DNA from: Pseudomonas fluorescens
GTDB lineage: Bacteria; Pseudomonadota; Gammaproteobacteria; Pseudomonadales; Pseudomonadaceae
DNA length: 64,000 bases
Direction: 5' to 3'
Assembly: GCF_004683905.1 (NCBI RefSeq)
Contig: NZ_CP038438.1
Coordinates: 1,302,001-1,366,000, forward strand
In this document: positions 10,190 through 17,764 of the stretch, piece by piece
How positions within the stretch are numbered: position 1 is the stretch's first letter
How the letters are laid out: every line of letters starts with the position of its first letter
Notes under the pieces: generated by a model
What the model was told of the DNA's origin: nothing
The model's database searches: none
The model's input: the letters and a program-made list of their open reading frames with translations, nothing else
Position numbers and translations under genes: made by a program

Positions 10190-12772
10190 TTAGATCCGGT
10201 TCTTAAGTGCATATAACAATTCGAGCGCTCGACGCGGGGTCAGGTCATCGAGATCCACTTTCGCCAACTCATCGAGCACTGGATGCGGCAGGCTGGCAAA
10301 CATGTCGCTCTGCTGCGGGACCGCCGGTTTGCCTTTGACGGCAGGCTTGGGCGCTTCATGCGGCAATGCGGTGTCTTCCAGTCGGCTCAGGTGCTCCCGG
10401 GCCCGCACGATCACTTCACTCGGCACGCCGGCCAGTTGCGCCACCGCCAGGCCGTAGCTCTGGCTGGCAGGCCCCGGCAACACATGGTGCAGGAACACGA
10501 TGCGCTCGTTGTGCTCGGTGGCGTTGAGGTGCACGTTAGCCACCAAAGGTTCGGCTTCCGGCAGCACAGTCAGTTCGAAATAGTGCGTAGCGAATAGAGT
10601 ATAGGCACGCAGATGCGCCAGACGCTCGGCGGCGGCCCATGCCAGGGACAGACCGTCGAAGGTGCTGGTGCCGCGACCGACTTCGTCCATCAGCACCAGG
10701 CTGCGCTCGGTGGCGTTGTGCAGAATGTTGGCGGTTTCGCTCATCTCGACCATGAAGGTCGAACGGCCGCCGGCCAGGTCGTCGCTGGAGCCGATCCGGG
10801 TGAAGATCCGGTCCACCAGCGACAACTCGCAACTGGCCGCCGGCACGAAGCTGCCGATATGCGCCAGCAGCACGATCAATGCGGTTTGGCGCATGTAGGT
10901 GGATTTACCACCCATGTTCGGGCCGGTGATCACCAGCATCCGGGTGTTGTCATCCAGGCTCAGGTCGTTGGCCACGAATGGTGTAGTCAGCACTTGCTCG
11001 ACCACCGGGTGACGCCCTTGGGTGATGCGCATGCACGGCTCGCTGACGAAGCGCGGGCAGTTTAGATCAAGGTTCAGCGCACGCTCGGCAAGGTTGCTCA
11101 GCACGTCCAGCTCGGCCAATGCGCCGGCAGTATCCTGCAGCGGTGGCAGTTGGCTGATCAGATCTTCCAGCAGCGCCTCGTAGAGCATTTTCTCGCGGGC
11201 GAGGGCACGGCTCTTGGCCGACAGCGCCTTGTCTTCGAATTCTTTCAGCTCGGGCGTGATGAAACGCTCGGCGCCCTTGAGCGTCTGGCGACGGATGTAG
11301 TCTGCCGGAGCCGATTCCGCCTGCTTGCTCGGCAGTTCGATGAAGTAGCCGTGAATACGGTTATAGCCAACTTTCAGGTTGGCCAGACCGGTGCGGGCCT
11401 TTTCCCGGGCTTCCAGATCGATCAGGAACTGGCCGGCGTTTTCGCTCAGCGATTGCAACTCGTCGAGTTCGCTGTCGTAACCGGTTTTCAGCACGCCGCC
11501 GTCGCGGATCACCGCTGGCGGGTTGTCGATAATGGCTTTTTCCAGCAGCGCCGCCAGTTCCGGGTAGGTGCTGGTGGTGGTGGCCAGGCGTTGCAGGTGC
11601 GGTGCTTCGAGGTCGGTCATCGCCACTTGCAGTTGCGGCAGGGCACCGAGGGCATCGCGCAGGCGAGCGAGGTCACGGGGACGCGCATTGCGCAGGCCGA
11701 TACGCGCGAGAATCCGCTCGATGTCGCCGATTTCCTTGAGCTGCGGCTGCAGCTTTTCGAAGCGGTAGCCGTCGAGCAGGCAAGTGATCGAGGTCTGCCG
11801 CGCCAAAAGCACGGTCAGATCGCGCAGCGGACGGTTCAGCCAACGGGTCAGCAAACGGCTGCCCATGGCGGTCTGGCAGCGATCAACCACCGATTGCAGG
11901 GTGTTGTCGCGACCACCAGCCAGGTTAGTGTCGAGTTCGAGGTTGCGGCGGCTCGCGCCGTCGAGCACCACGGTGTCATCCAGACGCTCATGACGCAGGC
12001 TGCGCAGATGGGGCAGGGCGGTGCGCTGGGTTTCCTTGGCATAGGCCAGCAGGCAACCGGCAGCGCCGATGGCCAGGGTCAGGGTTTCGCAACCGAAGCC
12101 TTTGAGATCTTGCGTGGAAAACTGCTGGCAGAGACTTTTCAGCGCCGAATCACGCTCGAAATCCCACGGCGCGCGACGACGCACACCACGGCGCTTTTCC
12201 GCCGGCAGGTCTTTCGGCCAATCGTCCGGGATCAGCAGTTCCACCGGGTTGACTCGCTCCAGCTCCGCCAGCAGGTTTTCCCAGCCCTTGATCTCGAGCA
12301 CAGTAAAGTTGCCGCTGGTGATGTCCAGCACTGCCAGACCGAACAGGCGCTCGTCGCCTAGCACGGCGGCAATCAGGTTGTCGCGGCGTTCATCGAGCAG
12401 CGCTTCGTCGCTGACTGTGCCCGGGGTAATGATCCGTACCACCTGACGTTCTACCGGGCCCTTGCTGGTGGCCGGATCGCCGACCTGCTCGCAGATCACT
12501 ACCGACTCGCCGAGCTTGACCAGTTTCGCCAGGTAACCTTCCGCCGCGTGGTAAGGAATCCCGCACATCGGGATCGCTTGCCCCGCCGACTGGCCGCGCG
12601 CGGTCAGAGTGATGTCGAGCAACTTGGCCGCCTTCTTCGCGTCTTCATAGAAGATCTCGTAGAAGTCGCCCATGCGATAGAACATCAGCTGATCCGGGTG
12701 CTGATTCTTCAGGCGCCAGTATTGCTGCATCATCGGGGTGTGGGAGGACAGGTCGGAGACGGCTTTATTCAT
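10190..12772 (-). CDS. mutS: DNA mismatch repair protein MutS
   Basis: Recognises mismatches and short loops and recruits MutL. I start at [17 protein letters not shown], 42 codons inside the longest frame, giving 860 residues. The mismatch-wedge motif GDFYEIF (Phe-x-Glu) lies near residue 40; the ATPase domain in the last third has Walker [12 protein letters not shown], the [13 protein letters not shown]alker B region and the FATHYFELT motif. In P. fluorescens strains mutS commonly marks the left border of a tailocin insertion, as here. Confidence 0.98.
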   Translation of the reverse strand: MNKAVSDLSSHTPMMQQYWRLKNQHPDQLMFYRMGDFYEIFYEDAKKAAKLLDITLTARGQSAGQAIPMCGIPYHAAEGYLAKLVKLGESVVICEQVGDPATSKGPVERQVVRIITPGTVSDEALLDERRDNLIAAVLGDERLFGLAVLDITSGNFTVLEIKGWENLLAELERVNPVELLIPDDWPKDLPAEKRRGVRRRAPWDFERDSALKSLCQQFSTQDLKGFGCETLTLAIGAAGCLLAYAKETQRTALPHLRSLRHERLDDTVVLDGASRRNLELDTNLAGGRDNTLQSVVDRCQTAMGSRLLTRWLNRPLRDLTVLLARQTSITCLLDGYRFEKLQPQLKEIGDIERILARIGLRNARPRDLARLRDALGALPQLQVAMTDLEAPHLQRLATTTSTYPELAALLEKAIIDNPPAVIRDGGVLKTGYDSELDELQSLSENAGQFLIDLEAREKARTGLANLKVGYNRIHGYFIELPSKQAESAPADYIRRQTLKGAERFITPELKEFEDKALSAKSRALAREKMLYEALLEDLISQLPPLQDTAGALAELDVLSNLAERALNLDLNCPRFVSEPCMRITQGRHPVVEQVLTTPFVANDLSLDDNTRMLVITGPNMGGKSTYMRQTALIVLLAHIGSFVPAASCELSLVDRIFTRIGSSDDLAGGRSTFMVEMSETANILHNATERSLVLMDEVGRGTSTFDGLSLAWAAAERLAHLRAYTLFATHYFELTVLPEAEPLVANVHLNATEHNERIVFLHHVLPGPASQSYGLAVAQLAGVPSEVIVRAREHLSRLEDTALPHEAPKPAVKGKPAVPQQSDMFASLPHPVLDELAKVDLDDLTPRRALELLYALKNRI

Positions 12773-12915
12773 CGGATTGTCAGGTAACTCGTTAAATGAT
12801 GTAGGGCAAAAGCGAGGGCAACCGCCGGGCTTTTCCGCGATGGGCGCAAGGTTACCATGGGCGGTCGGCTCGACGCAGGCATGACGGCCGGCTGACACTT
12901 TCTGCGTTTAATTGT

Positions 12916-12948
12916 GATTTATGCACGATTTATGCAAATCAGCATTTG
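12916..12948. promoter_or_regulatory. Putative operator of the S24 repressor gene
   Basis: GATTTATGCA occurs twice, at 12916-12925 and 12927-12936, one helical turn apart, and overlaps a CAAAT-N4-ATTTG inverted repeat (12935-12948). The same TTTATGC core reappears in the tail promoter at 13.8 kb, which suggests that one repressor binds both and controls its own synthesis. Confidence 0.6.
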
Positions 12949-12972
12949 TCTTCGGAAAAAACTTCAAGCACT

Positions 12973-13716
12973 ATGCGCGTTATGCAAAAACGCAACGTAT
13001 CCTCCGTCTTAAGAGCACTGCTCGACCAGCACGGGATCTCCCCCACGGAGCTCCACCGTCGCACCGGCGTGCCTCAATCAACGCTCTCGCGGATTCTCAG
13101 CGGGAAGATCGTCGATCCTTCGGATAAACATATCTCGAAGATCGCCGAATACTTCAATGTGAGCACCGATCAATTGCGTGGCCGCGCCGATGTCGCGATC
13201 GCGACCGGTGGCGCGCGCGATGACGTGCATGCGGAACTCAAGGACATAAGCCTGTGGGACGACGATACCCCTGTCGATGACGACGAGGTGTCGGTGCCCT
13301 TTCTTCGTGAGGTTGAATTGGCTGCTGGATCAGGAAGATTCGTCATCGAAGAGAGCGAACGCTCTAGCCTGCGCTTCGGCAAGCGCAGCCTGCGCCACAA
13401 CGGTGTGCAGTTCGACCAGGCCAAATGCGTGACGGTGCGCGGTAACAGCATGATGCCGGTGTTGCGTGACGGCGCCACGGTCGGAGTCAATGCCGGCAAG
13501 TGCGGCATCGGCGATATCATCGATGGCGATCTGTACGCGATCAACCACAACGGTCAGTTGCGCGTGAAGCAGCTCTATCGTCTGCCGACCGGCATCCGTC
13601 TGCGCAGCTTCAACCGCGATGAACATCCGGACGAGGACTACAGCTTCCAGGATATGCAGGACGAGCAGATCGTCATCCTTGGTCACGTCTTCTGGTGGGG
13701 CATGTACGCTCGATAA
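12973..13716 (+). CDS. LexA/CI-like S24 self-cleaving repressor of the tailocin locus (PrtR type)
   Basis: The N-terminal XRE helix-turn-helix (SPTELHRRTGVPQSTLSRIL, residues about 23-42) is followed by an acidic linker and a C-terminal S24 peptidase domain. The Ala-Gly cleavage site is in LAAGSG (residues 118-119 from this start), the serine in RGNSMMP (Ser159) and the lysine in QLRVKQL (Lys199). These features predict RecA-stimulated self-cleavage on DNA damage, as in P. aeruginosa PrtR. Starts at 12973 or 12982 are equally possible; the longer frame from 12946 has no support. No PrtN activator gene is present, so the repressor probably acts directly on the tail promoter. A terminator follows. 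Confidence 0.92.
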   Translation: MRVMQKRNVSSVLRALLDQHGISPTELHRRTGVPQSTLSRILSGKIVDPSDKHISKIAEYFNVSTDQLRGRADVAIATGGARDDVHAELKDISLWDDDTPVDDDEVSVPFLREVELAAGSGRFVIEESERSSLRFGKRSLRHNGVQFDQAKCVTVRGNSMMPVLRDGATVGVNAGKCGIGDIIDGDLYAINHNGQLRVKQLYRLPTGIRLRSFNRDEHPDEDYSFQDMQDEQIVILGHVFWWGMYAR

Positions 13717-13732
13717 GTACTCCCCTTCGCAT

Positions 13733-13760
13733 AAAACCCGCCTCATGGCGGGTTTTTTTT
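13733..13760 (+). terminator. Terminator of the repressor gene
   Basis: AAAACCCGCC and GGCGGGTTTT pair around TCAT and end in eight T. Confidence 0.9.
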
Positions 13761-13786
13761 CGCCTGAACAAAACCCTCGGCGCCTT

Positions 13787-13882
13787 GATTTATGCGGTCT
13801 GCATGCGTCCGTGCATTTCTCGCGCATAAATAAATGCATTTATGCATTGACTGTATATGCATCCATGCATATTCTTGCCACC
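13787..13882 (+). promoter_or_regulatory. Tailocin operon promoter with embedded operators
   Basis: A strong sigma-70-type promoter, TTGACT (13847-13852), 17 bp, TATTCT (13870-13875), faces the holin. A perfect palindrome TATGCAT-CC-ATGCATA (13856-13871) fills the spacer and touches the -10. A second inverted repeat, GCATAAAT-N6-ATTTATGC (13824-13845), ends next to the -35, and GATTTATGC recurs at 13787. The TTTATGC core is shared with the repressor promoter. This is the layout of a phage repressor operator that blocks polymerase binding. Confidence 0.75.
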
Positions 13883-14140
13883 AAGCCGCTCGACAAAGCG
13901 GCTGGCAACAACAGCTCTTTAGTTCCACAAGAACAGGCAGCGATGAACCGGCCTCAACGGTTCAGAGGGTTGGCAACTGACCCGGGTGTGCAGCGTAAAG
14001 CACCAAGAGCAGTTATCCGGCGGGCAGGGACCGCGGTCGGAAAAACAATTTGAATGGACTCGTACCGCGCCAGTAGCGCCGAAAAGTCAGCTTCCTTCTC
14101 GGATACAGGATTTGAAGGAAGGCGAAGGAGCGCATTACTG
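13883..14140 (+). other. Untranslated leader of the tailocin operon
   Basis: Between the promoter and the first gene lie about 260 bp without a convincing gene. It contains a perfect 7-bp hairpin (AGCCGCT/AGCGGCT, 13884-13903) and an 8-bp inverted repeat (CTTCCTTC 14091-14098, GAAGGAAG 14114-14121), and ends in the terminator at 14141. A 36-codon frame from 13943 has no clear ribosome binding site. Confidence 0.5.
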
Positions 14141-14170
14141 AAAAGCCCGGTGCTCAGTGCCGGGCTTTTT
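14141..14170 (+). terminator. Intrinsic terminator in the tailocin leader, ahead of the holin
   Basis: AAAAGCCCGG and CCGGGCTTTTT pair around a nine-base loop. It stands between the only visible promoter and the holin start at 14244, so tail transcripts must read through it, or a promoter after it must exist. Confidence 0.8.
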
Positions 14171-14243
14171 GGAATGCCTACCTGAAGAGACATCGCTTGA
14201 ACCCAACACACAACACTCATCAACTAGAACCAGGAGGCGTGAC

Positions 14244-14585
14244 ATGACAAACGAGCAACAAGCGTTGGCGGACATGCCGATCTGGCTGGTCATCCTCCTT
14301 GCCGTGGTGGGCGGGGTGTCCGGCGAAATGTGGCGCGCCGACAAGGAGGGCGCCCGTGGCTGGTCATTGCTGCGGCGTCTGGCCCTGCGCTCCGGGGCCT
14401 GCATGATCTGCGGCGTCTCGGCGATCATGCTGCTGTACGCCGCCGGACTATCCATCTGGGCCGCTGGTGCCTTCGGTTGCCTGACCGCCATGGCCGGTGC
14501 CGACGTGGCCATCGGTCTTTACGAACGCTGGGCCGCCAAGCGTATTGGCGTCTGCGAAGTTCCCCCGCCGCGCGATCCACAGTAA
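14244..14585 (+). CDS. Phage holin
   Basis: Forms lesions in the inner membrane that let the endolysin reach the cell wall. The 113-residue protein has hydrophobic segments at about 11-27 (MPIWLVILLAVVGGV), 48-63 and 64-85, and a charged C terminus, like the R-pyocin holin. The start follows AGGAGGC. As in R2 pyocin the holin heads the tail operon while endolysin and spanins lie at its far end, here 29 kb away, and it must serve both tail sets because no second holin is present. Confidence 0.82.
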   Translation: MTNEQQALADMPIWLVILLAVVGGVSGEMWRADKEGARGWSLLRRLALRSGACMICGVSAIMLLYAAGLSIWAAGAFGCLTAMAGADVAIGLYERWAAKRIGVCEVPPPRDPQ

Positions 14586-14659
14586 CTCAACACTTTCTTG
14601 CCTCGCTGCACAACTCATGCGGCGGGGCTGCGCGTGGACAATTGAAAAGGAGGTCATGC

Positions 14660-15181
14660 ATGCCCGCACCGATCCAGCAGCCTTCGCAGCTGTTCACGGC
14701 GATGGCGACTACCCTGCGCAACAGCGCCGGCCTTAATTTGCAAGTTGGCAATCACGACGACTTCACGGCACCCGGCGCTCAGGCCTGGGCATTGATCGAC
14801 TTCGACCGTAATGCACCCGGTGCACGTGCCGCTGACGGGCGAATTGCCCATGTCATGACGGTATCGCTGCAAGTCATTCCGGCACTTTCTGCGAGCGCAT
14901 TTGCCGCCTGCGATCTGATCGCCGTACTGAAAAACCTGATCACCGACAACCGTTGGAGCCTGCCCGGCGCTCAATGTGATCTGCCGATGAACATTGATGG
15001 TTTGCCGTCAGTGCTCACACGCGCCGAGCAGCAATACAAAGCCTGGACTCTGACGTTCAACCAGACCCTCTATCTCGGCCCGACCTTGCTCGACGACCCG
15101 CTCGGCACGCCGAAATTCGCCCTTACCTGGGAAGTCAGCAATATCGACGACCCGGACCAATACACCGCGCTGGAGGCCTGA
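14660..15181 (+). CDS. R-pyocin collar/tail-terminator-like protein
   Basis: A 173-residue protein in the position of PA0615 of R2 pyocin, between holin and baseplate V. It has no signal peptide or membrane segment and is mostly mixed alpha/beta. An AAGGAGG lies upstream of the ATG. By position and size it should cap the tube and sheath at the head end; Mu-like set 2 has a comparable gene at 27622. Sequence identification is weak, so the role is inferred from gene order. Confidence 0.6.
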   Translation: MPAPIQQPSQLFTAMATTLRNSAGLNLQVGNHDDFTAPGAQAWALIDFDRNAPGARAADGRIAHVMTVSLQVIPALSASAFAACDLIAVLKNLITDNRWSLPGAQCDLPMNIDGLPSVLTRAEQQYKAWTLTFNQTLYLGPTLLDDPLGTPKFALTWEVSNIDDPDQYTALEA

Positions 15182-15184
15182 CCG

Positions 15185-15793
15185 ATGTTCGACGCATTAC
15201 TGCGCATGCAATTGGGCCCGATCATCGAGCGGCTGGCGGAGATGGAAGCGGAGATCGACGACCTGCACCGCCGCGCCGAGAGTTTCTGTCGCATCGGCGT
15301 CTGTCAGGCAGTCGATGCGGCGAGCAACACCTGCCAGGTCAACCACGGAGGATTGCTGACGCCAGCCATCAAATTCTTCAACCCCAGCGCCGGAGCGCAG
15401 AGCGAGTCACGAATCCCGAGCGTGGGCGAGCAGTGCCTGCTGCTCAACTACGGCAGCGGTGAAAGTGGCGCGCAAAGCGTGGCGTTGTTTGGTTTGAACA
15501 GTGACCGCTTTCCACCGACGGCAACGGTACCGACGCTGACGCGCCGGGTGCACGTTGATGGCAGTGAAAGCGGCTACGACGACGCCACACACATTCTGCA
15601 CTGGCAGAACGGCCCGGCGGCTTTCACCGGTTCTCGCGAGTCGCTTGCACTGAGCATCGGCCCGGCGCAACTGACGATGACTCCACAGCTGATCAGCCTG
15701 CAACTTGGCGCCGTCGGCCTGAGCATCGACGCCTCGGGCGTGCACTTCAGCGGCCCGTTGGTGGATCACCAGGGCCGCGTCATCAGCCCCTGA
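15185..15793 (+). CDS. Baseplate assembly protein V (tail spike), set 1
   Basis: Trimeric membrane-piercing spike at the tip of the tube, P2 gpV type, 202 residues. The N terminus is helical (IIERLAEMEAEIDDLHRR), followed by an OB-fold region (residues 40-110) and a C-terminal stretch of short beta repeats (LSIGPAQLTMTPQLISLQLG) typical of the beta-helical needle. The HxH iron motif found in many spike tips is not seen here, unlike the set 2 spike. It starts the V-W-J-I baseplate block. Confidence 0.88.
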   Translation: MFDALLRMQLGPIIERLAEMEAEIDDLHRRAESFCRIGVCQAVDAASNTCQVNHGGLLTPAIKFFNPSAGAQSESRIPSVGEQCLLLNYGSGESGAQSVALFGLNSDRFPPTATVPTLTRRVHVDGSESGYDDATHILHWQNGPAAFTGSRESLALSIGPAQLTMTPQLISLQLGAVGLSIDASGVHFSGPLVDHQGRVISP

Positions 15794-15807
15794 ATCAAGA
15801 GCTTCCC

Positions 15808-16140
15808 ATGATCGGAATCGATAGAGACTCCGGGGCCACGGTCGACGACTGGCTGCAGTTTGTGCAGCGCGCGACCCGGGCCCTGACCACGCCGCTGGGC
15901 ACCCGGCAAAAAAGGCCCCTTTATGGCTCGCTGATCCCCACGCTGCTGGGGCAGAACCTCGGTGACGACGTTCTGCTTCTGGCGCAGAGCCACGCGGCTC
16001 AGGCGTTCTACAACGCGCAGAACGGGATCAGCGATTTTCAGCCGAGCGTGATCGTCGCCAGCCGTCAGGGCGCCGGTCTGCTGCTGCGTTTCGCCGGCAC
16101 CTGGAAAAACCGTCAACAGACCTTCGAGGTAGTGACATGA
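15808..16140 (+). CDS. Baseplate protein W (gp25-like sheath initiator), set 1
   Basis: A 110-residue GPW/gp25-family protein that joins the baseplate to the first sheath ring. The family pattern of an N-terminal helical part (WLQFVQRATRALTTPLGTR), RPLYGS loop and a C-terminal beta strand pair is present. Its stop overlaps the J start (ATGA), pointing to translational coupling. Confidence 0.9.
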   Translation: MIGIDRDSGATVDDWLQFVQRATRALTTPLGTRQKRPLYGSLIPTLLGQNLGDDVLLLAQSHAAQAFYNAQNGISDFQPSVIVASRQGAGLLLRFAGTWKNRQQTFEVVT

Positions 16141-17132
16141 GCATGTTGATCCCCGGCCAGAACCAATTGGCCGAACCGGCGCTGATCACCGTCGACGCCT
16201 TCGAAGACCTGCTCGCCGAGTTCAAGACCTTCGTCGTCGAGTACGTCGGCGCCCGAGCGCCCGAAAGCGCGGCGAAACTCAAGACCAGCCTCGACAACGA
16301 GAGCGAACTGCTGACCCTGGCGCTTGAGGCTTTCTGCGTGCGCCTGCAAACCCACGAACGCAAATACAACGCCCGCATCAAGCAGATGCTGGCGTGGTGG
16401 GCGACCGGCAGCAACCTCGATGCACGGCTGGCGGACATGGGCCTGGAGCGACAGTTGCTCGATGCGGGTGACCCGGCAGCCTTCCCGCCAATACCACCGA
16501 TTTATGAAAGTGATGACGACGCCCGGCTGCGCTATTACCTGGCGCCACACGCCCCGGCAGCGGGCTCGCGAATGCAGTATCGCCGCGAGGTGTTCACCCT
16601 CGGTGAACGGCCAACGGTGAAGGTCGAATCCAGCGATGGCGGTGTGGTGAACGTCACCTACACCTTCAACCCGGACGGCTTGGCGGCACAGGTCAAGGAC
16701 GGCAATGGTCGGCGCACGGCGCCGGGCGAAGTGCAGGTCACGGTGTTGTCGCGAGACGGCGATGGCACTCCGTCTGCAGCGTTGCTGGATGGCGTTCGTC
16801 AGCACTTCGCCCGCCCTGATGTGCGACCGGAAACCGATTTGGTCACGGTCAAGGCAGCCGACATTCAGCGCTACAAGATTCGTGTCGTGGCCAAGATCAA
16901 TTCCGGCCCCGACTCGGGCCTGACCAAAGTCGCCGCGCAGCAACAATTGCAGGCCTACGCCGACAGTTGCCATCGCCTGGAAGGGCGGGTCGATCCGAGC
17001 TGGATCGACTACACGCTGCACAGTGCTGGCGCCGTGCAACTGCAGATTCTTGAACCGCTGGCGCCGATCGTCACCACGGCGTTTCAGGCGCCGTACTGCA
17101 CGGCGGTCGAGGTCGAGGTGCTGACGCTATGA
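16137..17132 (+). CDS. Baseplate protein J, set 1
   Basis: Baseplate wedge protein of the P2 gpJ/T4 gp6 family, 331 residues, forming the triplex with protein I. The N-terminal helix region precedes the characteristic AxGSRMQYRREVF stretch at about 140-152 and a C-terminal beta domain. It overlaps W and I by four bases on each side (ATGA). Confidence 0.92.
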   Translation: MSMLIPGQNQLAEPALITVDAFEDLLAEFKTFVVEYVGARAPESAAKLKTSLDNESELLTLALEAFCVRLQTHERKYNARIKQMLAWWATGSNLDARLADMGLERQLLDAGDPAAFPPIPPIYESDDDARLRYYLAPHAPAAGSRMQYRREVFTLGERPTVKVESSDGGVVNVTYTFNPDGLAAQVKDGNGRRTAPGEVQVTVLSRDGDGTPSAALLDGVRQHFARPDVRPETDLVTVKAADIQRYKIRVVAKINSGPDSGLTKVAAQQQLQAYADSCHRLEGRVDPSWIDYTLHSAGAVQLQILEPLAPIVTTAFQAPYCTAVEVEVLTL

Positions 17133-17764
17133 GTGAGCCAACGCATAGCCCGACGTTGCTGCCGGCCAACAGCTCGGCACTCGAGCGCGGGCTGGATCTG
17201 GGCTTCGGCGCACTGCTTGATTGCATCGCGCCGCCGTTTCCCGAGCTGATGAATCCGAACGAAACGCCGGTGGCGTTTCTGCCGTATCTGGCAGCGGATC
17301 GCGGCGTCGCCGAATGGAGCACCAGCGCACCGGAAGCGGAAAAGCGCCTGACCGTCGAACTGGCCTGGCCCACCGCGCGCCAGGCCGGTACTCGCAAGGC
17401 GTTGGAAAACGCGGCCAAGGGTTTGCAACTTCGCCCCGAAGTACGCGCCTGGTACGAACAGACGCCGCCCGGTATGCCTTACAGCTTCAGCGTGCGCGCT
17501 TTCAGCGACCAACCTTACAGCGCAGAAATCGACGCCCGTCTCGACCGGCGTCTGGCGGATGCCAAGAGCGAACGGGACATCCTTTCGGTGACGGTTGGCT
17601 TGAGTGCGTTTGGCAGTCATTGCATCGCCGCTGCGACTTTCTGCGGTGAGTTGACGACGGTTTATCCGGTGTTCATCGAGGGACTCGAAACCTCTGGCGA
17701 GGCGTTCATTACCGCCGCGATGTACACCGTCGAAACATCCACTATTTATCCTCAGGGGGCCTGA
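17129..17764 (+). CDS. Baseplate protein I, set 1
   Basis: P2 gpI/T4 gp53-type wedge protein of 211 residues. Family features are the N-terminal LLPANSSALERGLDLGF, then FLPYLAADRGVAEWS and the AxxKGLQ motif region. The gene ends on the base before the fibre start, so baseplate and fibre are produced together; protein I and J form the site to which fibres attach. Confidence 0.9.
   Translation: MSEPTHSPTLLPANSSALERGLDLGFGALLDCIAPPFPELMNPNETPVAFLPYLAADRGVAEWSTSAPEAEKRLTVELAWPTARQAGTRKALENAAKGLQLRPEVRAWYEQTPPGMPYSFSVRAFSDQPYSAEIDARLDRRLADAKSERDILSVTVGLSAFGSHCIAAATFCGELTTVYPVFIEGLETSGEAFITAAMYTVETSTIYPQGA

Noticed and set aside
11150..12361. Long + strand open frame of 403 codons
   Set aside because: It lies wholly opposite mutS, has no family features, and is the usual antisense shadow of a GC-rich gene.
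13943..14053. 36-codon frame (MNRPQRFRGLATDP) in the tailocin leader
   Set aside because: No clear ribosome binding site and no recognisable feature; kept only as part of the leader description.
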